DNA from: Photobacterium halotolerans DSM 18316
GTDB lineage: Bacteria > Pseudomonadota > Gammaproteobacteria > Enterobacterales > Vibrionaceae
Direction: 5' to 3'
Assembly (NCBI RefSeq): GCF_000425165.1
Contig: NZ_AULG01000013.1
Location: 154,615 to 218,614, forward strand
DNA: 64,000 bases
Made by a program: the position numbers and the translations under genes. Of this stretch, positions 45,041-53,037 are shown piece by piece; positions within the stretch are counted from its first letter, which is position 1, and every line of letters begins with the position of its first letter. The notes under the pieces are model-generated. The model searched no databases. It was not told the origin of the DNA and saw nothing but the letters and a program-made list of their open reading frames with translations.

Positions 45041-46203
45041 ATCGATTCATCAAGCAGCCGGATACAGTGCAAGGTGAAATCCTTGAGTCAGTTGAAGAGA
45101 TAAAGTCAATGGCACAAAGCAAAATAGACCTGCGTCGTTGGTATGTCAGCGCAACGTTTGTATGCGTCATGGCTCTCAGCTTTTATCAGTTGTGGTCGGT
45201 GTGGCCAACCCTGGTGGTGGCAAGCATTCAGTGGCAGCGGGAAGTCAACGCCCAACTGGCTGACTTGTTATACGATGCGAAATCTAATCCGTTGATCGCC
45301 GGCGTATCGCTGGCAGGGTTCAGTTTTCTTTACGGCATGTTGCATTCGCTGGGTCCGGGACATGGCAAAGTGATTGTGACAACCTACCTCGCGACACATC
45401 CGACCAAGGTGAAAGCCAGCTTGATGCTGACTGCCATTTCAGCATTTTTTCAGGCCCTTGTTGCCATCGCTCTGGTGAGTGTGCTGGTTTGGGGCTTTCA
45501 GGCGTCGATGCGCGTTGTGAATGAGAAAGCGATGGTTTTCGTGTCGTTGAGCTTTACGCTGGTTGTGGTACTGGGTGGCTTGATCTGCTGGAAAGCAATC
45601 AGGCAAATTTATCATTCAGTACGTGGTGCTCAGCGCCATGCTTCATCCTTGTCATCTGCGTCATCTGCGTCATTAGCATTCCCGGTGGTGCGTTCAGCTA
45701 CGCCGTACCAGTCCGCGTTAACATCAGCGATTCACCGTCCGGCTATTCGCGCCACTGCGTCAAGACAAACCGCTCAGGGTCATGATCACCATGCGGACTG
45801 CGGATGCGGACACCAGCATGTCGCAGATGCGGAAGCAATCAACCGGGCCTCAACCTGGAGGGAGTATGTCGCTATTGTGGCATCCATTGGGATCCGGCCT
45901 TGTACGGGAGCTGTGATGGTGCTTTTGTTTGCCAATCTTGCCGGGCTTTACTGGATGGGTATTGTCAGTGCCATCGTGATGGCCGCAGGGACTGCATTCA
46001 CAACGTCTCTGATTGCAATCATGACACTAACAGGAAAACAATTGGTTCAGCGGTATCTGATGACTGACAACAGTCACAGCAAGGCAGGCTGGCAACTGGC
46101 CGGTTATTCTCTTCAGCTACTTTGCGGCGTGTTGCTGATGGTGATCGGCGCATTGCTCATGAACGGGCAGGATACCGGTATGTCTCCGATGTTTTCGCTG
46201 TGA
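45037..46203 (+). CDS. NicO/HupE-type metal transporter (ZevB-like)
   Basis: A 388-residue inner-membrane transporter. The NicO motif GMLHSLGPGHGKVIVTTYL (about 104-122) is present, with a second motif IGIRPCTGAVMVLLFANL (~285-302). Between them is a cytoplasmic/periplasmic His-rich loop (GHDHHADCGCGHQH, ~248-261), which suits Ni, Co or Zn binding. It overlaps the DUF1007 gene by 4 bp. Given the Zur-like site, zinc is the best guess for the metal. Confidence 0.85.
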   Translation: MNRFIKQPDTVQGEILESVEEIKSMAQSKIDLRRWYVSATFVCVMALSFYQLWSVWPTLVVASIQWQREVNAQLADLLYDAKSNPLIAGVSLAGFSFLYGMLHSLGPGHGKVIVTTYLATHPTKVKASLMLTAISAFFQALVAIALVSVLVWGFQASMRVVNEKAMVFVSLSFTLVVVLGGLICWKAIRQIYHSVRGAQRHASSLSSASSASLAFPVVRSATPYQSALTSAIHRPAIRATASRQTAQGHDHHADCGCGHQHVADAEAINRASTWREYVAIVASIGIRPCTGAVMVLLFANLAGLYWMGIVSAIVMAAGTAFTTSLIAIMTLTGKQLVQRYLMTDNSHSKAGWQLAGYSLQLLCGVLLMVIGALLMNGQDTGMSPMFSL

Positions 46204-46295
46204 GTGACATTGCCCCCGCGCCAAGCTGGATCACTCGGCGGCCGTGAAAATATCAACCAGCTTCTGGTGCAGAAACAGTTTGGTTCATGTTGATG

Positions 46296-46324
46296 AAGCC
46301 CCCGAATGGTTCGGGGGCTTTTTT
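46296..46324 (+). terminator. Intrinsic terminator after the metal transporter gene
   Basis: AAGCCCCCGAA-tgg-TTCGGGGGCTT, an 11-bp perfect stem followed by T4. It lies between the plus-strand transporter operon and the minus-strand DUF2938 gene. Confidence 0.88.
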
Positions 46325-46353
46325 GCTGACTCTGTCCCGTCCTGAAATGGCAT

Positions 46354-46842
46354 TCAATAAACTGACAATATTATCCCCGTCAGATATAACCCCACACCGA
46401 ATGAGGTATGAGCCAGCAGGCTGCGTAATCGGGCGGTATTGGGTTGTGGTGTTTTGGAGGCAGCCACGCCAGCTCCCATACCCGGTTGCATCAGGAAAAA
46501 TGGCGCAACTACAGTCAGCACACCCACAATTAAAGCGGGCAGTAAGGTCGGAGAGGCCGCCCATTCCAGTCCCCAGCCCCACAGCAGCACGGCGGCGAAG
46601 CAAATGCCTATCGCATAATGTGCCGTCCAGCCAAGCAGTGTTTCACCTGCGACGGGTTCTGCCTTACCAATATTGGCGTGGGTGAATTGCCCTTTAGGGA
46701 AGTGCCCGATCCAACGGCCAACCATGGAATAGTTCAGAGAAGGGATCTTAAAACAGACTTTCAGGAAAAGTGCCCACAGGTCCATGACCAGGGTGGCGCC
46801 TATACCCAGAGCGATGGCGCTTAGTATGAAATCAGGTTCCAT
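46354..46842 (-). CDS. DUF2938 membrane protein
   Basis: A 162-residue protein with four to five hydrophobic segments, beginning ILSAIALGIGATLVMDLWALF. Family DUF2938 is found next to ArsR-rhodanese regulator genes in Vibrio-like genomes (from memory). It is divergent from the ArsR-rhodanese gene across 145 bp. Function unknown. Confidence 0.75.
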   Translation of the reverse strand: MEPDFILSAIALGIGATLVMDLWALFLKVCFKIPSLNYSMVGRWIGHFPKGQFTHANIGKAEPVAGETLLGWTAHYAIGICFAAVLLWGWGLEWAASPTLLPALIVGVLTVVAPFFLMQPGMGAGVAASKTPQPNTARLRSLLAHTSFGVGLYLTGIILSVY

Positions 46843-46947
46843 CTTGGTTGTCTCCTTGTTGGTTTATCGCACGCTGCTGCGCGGTTAACTATAAAAATGT
46901 CAGCAAATGAGGCAAGGGCGGTATCAATTCACTGATAATGCTATATA

Positions 46948-46967
46948 ATTCAATAAATCGATTGAAT
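46948..46967. promoter_or_regulatory. ArsR-type operator over the arsR-rhodanese promoter
   Basis: ATTCAAT-N6-ATTGAAT overlaps the -10 box TATAAT (46944-46949) of the ArsR gene's promoter, so binding would block transcription. Similar TTGAAT half-sites recur upstream of the exporter gene at 47858-47886. Confidence 0.55.
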
Positions 46968-46987
46968 GATGGGGCAGTTAATCTTCT

Positions 46988-47650
46988 ATGTCAACAATAA
47001 ACAATCAGTATCATATTTATTCAGAGTTGGCTGACCTCGCCCGGCCATTAGGAAACGCCCACCGGCTCATACTGCTGGAGCATATCGCCCAGGGGGAAAA
47101 GTCTGTTGAAAAATTGGCAGAACTGGCAGATCTGACAGTGGCAAACACATCCCAGCACTTGCAGCAACTAAAGCGAAATGGCTATGTCCAGACCCGCCGC
47201 GAAGGCAAGCATGTGTTCTATCGTCTCGGTGATGCGCCCGTTGTTGAACTCCTGATGGCATTGCGTCAGTTTGCCGAGTTCAATCACTCAGAGATCAGAA
47301 AACTGGTTAAAGGCACTTTGCATCATCAGCAGGATGTGGAAGCCATTTCGCGGGAAGAGTTACTGGTCCGAATGCAGGAAAATAGTGTGACCTTACTGGA
47401 TGTGCGCCCGGAAGAAGAATTCGAGCAAGGGCACTTGCCCGGCGCGATCAATATCCCACTCGGCGAGCTGGAAGTGCGGCTGTCAGAGCTGTCTGAAGAG
47501 CAGGAAATTGTCGCCTATTGCCGTGGTCCTTATTGCTCGTTATCTATAACGGCGGTTAATGCACTTAAAGAAAAAGGTTTATCTGCCCGCCGTTTAAACG
47601 ATGGTGTGCCTGAATGGAAAGCGGCCGGCTTTAAAGTTGACGCTCTCTGA
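46988..47650 (+). CDS. ArsR-family regulator fused to rhodanese domain
   Basis: A 220-residue protein. The N-terminal winged helix is ArsR-like (LGNAHRLILLEHIAQGEKSV...LTVANTSQHLQQLKRNGYVQTRREGKHVFYRL, residues ~23-77). A rhodanese domain follows (~115-215) with LLDVRPEEEFEQGHLPGA and the active-site loop AYCRGPYCSLS. The only cysteines in the protein are those two in the rhodanese loop, so sulfur sensing there is likely. It sits at the head of the dithiolopyrrolone cluster and may control the adjacent exporter; it could also belong with the divergent DUF2938 gene. Confidence 0.85.
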   Translation: MSTINNQYHIYSELADLARPLGNAHRLILLEHIAQGEKSVEKLAELADLTVANTSQHLQQLKRNGYVQTRREGKHVFYRLGDAPVVELLMALRQFAEFNHSEIRKLVKGTLHHQQDVEAISREELLVRMQENSVTLLDVRPEEEFEQGHLPGAINIPLGELEVRLSELSEEQEIVAYCRGPYCSLSITAVNALKEKGLSARRLNDGVPEWKAAGFKVDAL

Positions 47651-47812
47651 TCCAATCTGAGTGTCTCCATGGCTTCATAATTGCGTGGTTTTCATAACGA
47701 TATGGTTATCATAGTGACCTGGGTTTCGCACTGAGAGGGTTCGGTGAGAAACCTTTTCTCTAAGTATCCAGGATAAGCACCCCGAATAAACATCCAGAAT
47801 ATCAATTGAACG

Positions 47813-47842
47813 TTGACACATAGGTGACTGGTATCCTATGCT
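47813..47842 (+). promoter_or_regulatory. Sigma-70 promoter of the exporter gene
   Basis: -35 TTGACA (47813-47818) and -10 TATGCT (47837-47842), spacing 18 bp, about 80 bp upstream of the exporter start. TCAATTGA (47802-47809) lies directly upstream of the -35. Confidence 0.6.
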
Positions 47843-47857
47843 GAATATCAATCAATA

Positions 47858-47886
47858 ATTCAATTGAATGTTATTTCAACATTCAA
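47858..47886. promoter_or_regulatory. Operator-like inverted repeats downstream of exporter promoter
   Basis: ATTCAATTGAAT (47858-47869) and TTGAATGTT-N5-AACATTCAA (47864-47886) overlap each other and lie just after the expected transcription start. The TTGAAT half-site is the same as in the arsR operator, but with different spacing. Binding here would block elongation or initiation. Confidence 0.5.
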
Positions 47887-47922
47887 CAGACGTTAGTTGG
47901 CTATTTACATAAGGATTCCGGG

Positions 47923-49368
47923 ATGACTCTCAAGGAACAACAGGATGCACAGGTGACAATGGGTACGGACGTGCTGTCTGCATCTAAACTTGCTTTCCCC
48001 CTGCTGGCTGTGGTGCAGGCGACACTGATTTTCACCATTGTTATGATTGGCATCCCATTGCCGGATATCGGACGCGAATTCGGGCTTCAGGCTGCAGATT
48101 TGCTTCTGGTCAGCACGGCATATGGGCTGCCTTTCAGCGGGTTGTTGTTGTTCGGAGGCCGGCTGACCGACAGATTCGGCGGATTGAAATTATTCACAGT
48201 GGGCCTTTGTGTTTTTGGTCTGGCTTCGGCGGTTGCGGCTTTTTCAACTCACTTCAACATGATGGTTGCTATGCGTTTTTTGCAGGGAGTGGGCGCTGCT
48301 TTGACGGCACCTGCTGCTGTTGCTGTTTTGCGCACACTGTTTCCGGACCCGAACGCTTTCATGAGAGCAATGGCAACCTGGGGAGGTGTATCAGTGCTGG
48401 GTGGTGGTGTGGGTTTTCTCGCCTCCGGCGTGGTAACGACCTGGGTTTCCTGGCGCTGGATGTTTGTTGTTCCTGTGCTTATCGCCATCATCGGATTAAT
48501 GGCTGTGAAATGGGTGCTACCTAAAGACGCGCACAGCCAGACAGCTACACATAAGATCGGGCTTGACCCTCTCGGTGCCTTGCTGGCCACACTGGGTATT
48601 TCCATTGGTAGCTATGGCCTGATAGCCAGCGGCGAACTGGGCTGGTCAACCCCTGCGGTTTTGGTCCCCGTACTGGTGGGCTTCTGTCTGATCGTCCTGT
48701 TTCTGGCCGTTGAGCGGCGTGTGAATGATCCGTTGCTGCCAAAAGGATTTATCGGTGAACCGAATCGTATTGTGGGCCTGGTGGGTATTCTTCTGGCTGC
48801 CGCCAGTATGGGGCTGGTCACTTTCCTGCTGTCGCTGTTCCTTCAGATTCAACAAGGCTGGACCCCGCTTGAAACAGCAGGTGCCTTTGTGCCTTATACC
48901 TTAACCCTACTGATCATGAACCAAGCAGCAAGCCGCATTGTCGGGCGCCTGGGAGCACTGAAAGTAACAATCAGCGGCTTAGTGACTGGCGCTGTCGGGT
49001 TAAGCCTGCTGGCGGGCATTCATCAGGAAGTCACCTATGTGTCAGGATTACTGCCGGGCATCGTTATTCTGACTTTGGGGACATCGCTCATGTTTTCGGG
49101 ATCAGCTGTGCTGTCCACCATGAATGTACCCCAGCATCAGGCCGGTCTGGCGGGAGGAGTGATGAATACTTCGATGGAACTGGGCCCGACATTCGGACTG
49201 GCTTCTTTGATGGCCATTACGGGCATAGCCTCTGATGTGGTCGGGGGATATAGTCTGGCGTTTGCTACAGCTGCGGGCATTTATGTGGCGGCAGCCTTGC
49301 TGGCTTGGTTGATCACCAGGCGTCGATATCAATCGACAGTACAAACAGCAAGTGAGCAATCAGGTTAA
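47923..49368 (+). CDS. hlmH: DHA2-type MFS exporter (HlmH-like)
   Basis: A 481-residue, 14-helix MFS protein of the EmrB/QacA class. Marks include STAYGLPFSGLLLFGGRLTDRFGG (motif A region at ~70) and RFLQGVGAALTAPAAVAVLR (motif C-like, ~119-138). It stands immediately upstream of the NRPS gene with its own promoter and a terminator after it. The holomycin cluster of Streptomyces has an MFS gene, HlmH, in this role. Export or self-protection against the dithiolopyrrolone is the likely job. Confidence 0.85.
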   Translation: MTLKEQQDAQVTMGTDVLSASKLAFPLLAVVQATLIFTIVMIGIPLPDIGREFGLQAADLLLVSTAYGLPFSGLLLFGGRLTDRFGGLKLFTVGLCVFGLASAVAAFSTHFNMMVAMRFLQGVGAALTAPAAVAVLRTLFPDPNAFMRAMATWGGVSVLGGGVGFLASGVVTTWVSWRWMFVVPVLIAIIGLMAVKWVLPKDAHSQTATHKIGLDPLGALLATLGISIGSYGLIASGELGWSTPAVLVPVLVGFCLIVLFLAVERRVNDPLLPKGFIGEPNRIVGLVGILLAAASMGLVTFLLSLFLQIQQGWTPLETAGAFVPYTLTLLIMNQAASRIVGRLGALKVTISGLVTGAVGLSLLAGIHQEVTYVSGLLPGIVILTLGTSLMFSGSAVLSTMNVPQHQAGLAGGVMNTSMELGPTFGLASLMAITGIASDVVGGYSLAFATAAGIYVAAALLAWLITRRRYQSTVQTASEQSG

Positions 49369-49508
49369 CTGTGATGATGAGCAATAAAGTGCTTATAGAG
49401 CGACACCTTTAGTTACTGTAAATATTGTTTTTGATCATATATGTCACAGACACATACAAAACAATCAATTGATCACTTGACCGAATAATATATTGCCTTC
49501 TAGTTTGT

Positions 49509-49550
49509 AACCTATCTACTTGTTGCATAGTAACGAGTAGATAGGTTTTT
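49509..49550 (+). terminator. Intrinsic terminator between exporter and NRPS genes
   Basis: AACCTATCTACT (49509-49520) and AGTAGATAGGTT (49536-49547) form a 12-bp perfect stem followed by T-run to 49550. It lies 70 bp before the NRPS start. Either it ends the exporter transcript, with the NRPS promoter in the short remaining gap, or it works as an attenuator for the biosynthetic operon. Confidence 0.85.
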
Positions 49551-49610
49551 GCGTTTTAGATAATAACAATTTTATTAAATGCAAATGATTGAAAGACAAA
49601 CTAAGGACAC

Positions 49611-49631
49611 ATGACCCATTATGAACGGTGA
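49611..49631 (+). CDS. Possible 6-codon leader peptide overlapping the NRPS start
   Basis: ATG ACC CAT TAT GAA CGG TGA. The only purine-rich site (AAGGA, 49603-49607) is 3 nt from this ATG and 13 nt from the NRPS ATG at 49621; neither spacing is good. The overlap could couple translation of the two. Evidence is weak. Confidence 0.25.
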   Translation: MTHYER

Positions 49632-52600
49632 ACAAGTTGGCAAATTAACCATTAAAAAACAGGTCGTTAATAAACGGATAGTTAAAAAGCATGGCCGTCT
49701 GTTATTCAGGCATGACGGTCAAGCGTCACACGAAGCAGGCCGGGAAGATGCATATCTTGACGTCCTGTACCGTGGGCATCTGCCTTTGCATCAGCCACTG
49801 GCCGAGCAAATGACCGCTGTTTCTGAATCACAGGAACAGCCATTAACGGACATCCAGTATGCGTATCTGATTGGACGGAACACAGGTCTGGAGCTCGGAG
49901 GATTATCCAGCAGTTACTATCTGGAGCTGGATGTCGACACTCTGGATGAGGATCGTTTCAAGTATGCCGTGAATCAGATCATCGGCAGGCATGCCATGCT
50001 GAGGGCTGTTGCTGTTTCTGGCGGCAAACAAAAAATTGTGCCGGCTTGCAGCCTGTATTGCATTAAATCAAAAGATATTAGTGCCTGGGAAGCTTCAGAG
50101 CAGGACAAGTATCTCACCACACTGCGCCAAAGCATGGAAAAGCAACGGCTTACGCTGGACGAGGCGCCGTCATTTGAAATGCGAATCACCCGGTTAACGG
50201 AAAAGACATGGCGCTTGCATTGCCATTTTGATCTCATGTTTCTTGATGTGATCAGTGTAAGGCTAGTGCTGAAAGATATCTGGAGTGAATATCAGCAGAA
50301 GGGAGATGCCACACCGGTAAAGTTACCGGATTTCCTGAATTATGTCGCCGCAGAGCGCATACTTCAGGGGGAGGCGCAGGGCCAGAACGACCAGCAATAC
50401 TGGCTTGAACGCATTAATCATCTTCCCCCTGCTCCTGAACTGCCACTCAATATTTCCCCGCAACAAATTGAACACCCCAATATTCAGCGCCTTTCCAGAT
50501 TGTTACCTATGCAGACCTTGGCGTCCTTAAAACAAGCTGCTGATAAGCATGGTCTGACAGCGGAAGCCTTGTTGCTGGGGTGCTACACAGAGGTCATTCG
50601 TCAGTGGTCAAAACGGCAGGATTTCACCCTGACCCTGACCCTGATGGGGCGCAGGCCATATGACGATGCGATTGACCAAACGGTAGGGAATTTTCTCCAG
50701 CCCCAGCTGTTACCCGTCTCTTGTGTCGCGGAAAGTACTTTTTCAGAGCGGATGCTAGAAGTGCAAACCTTGCTGTATCAGGGAAAGTTGCATGCCTCAT
50801 TTAATGGCATTCAAGTGTTGCGTGAGCTGACCAGCCGTAAACAGGAAAACCGCGCGATCTCAATGCCAGTGGTGTTCAGTAATACATTGACCCCTGAGTT
50901 AGCGGAGTGGGTGCCCGACTGGCGGGGACCAGACAGCAAGCAGGTGTATGCCAGTAATCAAACACCGCAGATCTGGCTGGAAAACCAGATCACTCTCGAA
51001 CAGCAAGGTCTGGGAATCCATTTTAATTATGTGGATGGCTTGTTCCCGCTAAACCTGGCGGAAGACATGATGGACGCTTATCTGGACTTGCTGAATCAGG
51101 TGATTTCAGATGAAGCGCTCTCAGAGCAAACCATCTGGCAGAAAACCGGTGCTGTGGTCAGCATACCTGAGTCAGACAGGGCAGAACGCCAGGCGGCGAA
51201 TGACACTTTTGTTGATGTAAGCCCCAGGTTGTTGCAGGACGGGTTGCTGGATGCGGCGAAAAATTGTCCGGATGCGGTTGCCATAGAGCAAGGGGAAAAA
51301 CGCCTCACTTATGGCGAACTGGCCGCGAAATCAACGCAACTGGCAGTGAAATTACGAGAATCTGCGCTTATTGAAGCCGGAGATATTATAGCGGTGTCTT
51401 TGCCGCAAGGGCCTGAACTGATCGTTGGTATTTTGGGGATCTTGCAGTCTGGTGGCGCCTATGTCTCGATAGATCCTGCTTTACCGCAGCAAAGACGACT
51501 GCAATTGCTGCACCGCTGTCAGGCCAAAGCGGTTGTGACCAGCACAGAGGTTTTCATCAGCCCTGAAGAATATCAGCCTTTTTTAAGGGTGGATTTGGAT
51601 ACTTTGCCGGATGAAGCTCCTTTGTCAGCTGTGCCATCCATTCAGTGCGCTGATGATCTGGCCTATGTGATTTTCACTTCCGGCTCAACAGGTGAACCGA
51701 AAGGTGTCATGATCAGTCACAGCAATGCCGTCAATACCCTTGAGGACATTAATCGCCGCTTCCAGGTTACCGCTGATGATGCCGTCCTTTCTATTGCACC
51801 GGCAGGGTTTGATTTATCTGTGTATGACTATTTCGGGGTGTTGGGTGCCGGTGGCCGTTTGGTGTTTCAGGCTGCAGACGCCCAGAACGATCCCAAAATC
51901 TGGTGTGAGACTCTGATTCATCACGGTATCACTATCTGGAACAGCGTTCCTGCCCCGGTCAAAGTCATGGTGGATCGGGCTAGTGATCGGCTGGCCAGCA
52001 GCAAATTGCGACTGATTTTAATGAGCGGCGACTGGATTCCGGTGGATTTGCCGGATGCGATCCGCAACGCACTGCCGGACGCTCAGGTGATCAGTCTTGG
52101 CGGCGCAACGGAAGGCTCCATCTGGTCTATTTGCTATCCCATTGATCGTGTTGAGAAAGACTGGGTCAGCATTCCTTATGGCAAGCCACTGGCCAACCAG
52201 CGATTTCATGTGCTCAACGAGTGGCTGGAAGACTGTCCCAAATGGGGGATCGGTGAGCTGTATATCGCGGGTGAAGGGGTTGCTCAAGGTTACTGGGCAG
52301 ATCCGGAGAAAACGGCGCAGCGATTTTTCACCCATCCGAAAACCGGTGAACGTTTGTATAAAACAGGGGATTTGGGACGCTATATCCAGGATGGCTTGAT
52401 AGAAATTCTGGGCAGGGAGGATAACCAGGTCAAGATCAATGGTTACCGGGTTGAGCTGGGTGAAGTGGAATTTGCTCTGCTGAGCTTGCAAGCCGTTAAC
52501 CATGTTGTGATCGATGCGCCGGTTCACCCTAAATCGGGACAACGGCAGCTGGTTGCCTACCTGGTGCTGCATGAGAGCGCTGATTCTTATGATCATGAAG

Positions 52601-53037
52601 CCATAAAACAAGGCTGCCGGGAACAGGTACAAAGCACCTTGCCACCCTATATGGTGCCCACTTACTTCGTCATTTTGCCTTACATGCCACTCACCGCAAA
52701 CGGCAAGATAGATCGAAAAGCATTGCCGGCACCCTGGCCGGAAGAGCATGCACAGACAGCTGATACCAAACCCGTTTCTGTCACGGAAAGCCGGTTGCTT
52801 AGTCTCTGGCGCGAGCTGTTACAGCATGATGATCTGGATGTGAATGCCGGGTTCTTTGATGTTGGCGGCGACTCGCTGATTGCTGTCGCGCTGTTAAGCA
52901 CACTGCGTGAAGAGTTCAAGGTCACGGCGGTACAGGAACAGGATCTGATCGAAGGTCTCTTCATGAACACCAGCATCCGTCAGTTTGCTCAGATCATTGA
53001 ATCAATGAAACAACTGGATGGAGTCAGCCTGGGATGA
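49621..53037 (+). CDS. hlmE: Cy-A-T non-ribosomal peptide synthetase, cysteine-activating (HlmE-like)
   Basis: A 1138-residue single-module NRPS. The heterocyclisation (Cy) domain occupies ~70-500 and carries the DxxxxD motif as Asp204-LMFL-Asp209. The adenylation domain (~530-1000) has FTSGSTGEPKG (685-695), LGGATEGSIW (826-835) and YKTGDLGR. Specificity residues readable by eye are D731, L732, Y735, N774, a Ser near 814 and I834-W835, matching the cysteine code DLYN-S-IW. The thiolation domain holds GGDSL with Ser1085. There is no terminal thioesterase. HlmE of Streptomyces clavuligerus has the same Cy-A-T build and makes the Cys-Cys dipeptide precursor of holothin. It overlaps the next gene by 4 bp. 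Confidence 0.9.
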   Translation: MNGEQVGKLTIKKQVVNKRIVKKHGRLLFRHDGQASHEAGREDAYLDVLYRGHLPLHQPLAEQMTAVSESQEQPLTDIQYAYLIGRNTGLELGGLSSSYYLELDVDTLDEDRFKYAVNQIIGRHAMLRAVAVSGGKQKIVPACSLYCIKSKDISAWEASEQDKYLTTLRQSMEKQRLTLDEAPSFEMRITRLTEKTWRLHCHFDLMFLDVISVRLVLKDIWSEYQQKGDATPVKLPDFLNYVAAERILQGEAQGQNDQQYWLERINHLPPAPELPLNISPQQIEHPNIQRLSRLLPMQTLASLKQAADKHGLTAEALLLGCYTEVIRQWSKRQDFTLTLTLMGRRPYDDAIDQTVGNFLQPQLLPVSCVAESTFSERMLEVQTLLYQGKLHASFNGIQVLRELTSRKQENRAISMPVVFSNTLTPELAEWVPDWRGPDSKQVYASNQTPQIWLENQITLEQQGLGIHFNYVDGLFPLNLAEDMMDAYLDLLNQVISDEALSEQTIWQKTGAVVSIPESDRAERQAANDTFVDVSPRLLQDGLLDAAKNCPDAVAIEQGEKRLTYGELAAKSTQLAVKLRESALIEAGDIIAVSLPQGPELIVGILGILQSGGAYVSIDPALPQQRRLQLLHRCQAKAVVTSTEVFISPEEYQPFLRVDLDTLPDEAPLSAVPSIQCADDLAYVIFTSGSTGEPKGVMISHSNAVNTLEDINRRFQVTADDAVLSIAPAGFDLSVYDYFGVLGAGGRLVFQAADAQNDPKIWCETLIHHGITIWNSVPAPVKVMVDRASDRLASSKLRLILMSGDWIPVDLPDAIRNALPDAQVISLGGATEGSIWSICYPIDRVEKDWVSIPYGKPLANQRFHVLNEWLEDCPKWGIGELYIAGEGVAQGYWADPEKTAQRFFTHPKTGERLYKTGDLGRYIQDGLIEILGREDNQVKINGYRVELGEVEFALLSLQAVNHVVIDAPVHPKSGQRQLVAYLVLHESADSYDHEAIKQGCREQVQSTLPPYMVPTYFVILPYMPLTANGKIDRKALPAPWPEEHAQTADTKPVSVTESRLLSLWRELLQHDDLDVNAGFFDVGGDSLIAVALLSTLREEFKVTAVQEQDLIEGLFMNTSIRQFAQIIESMKQLDGVSLG

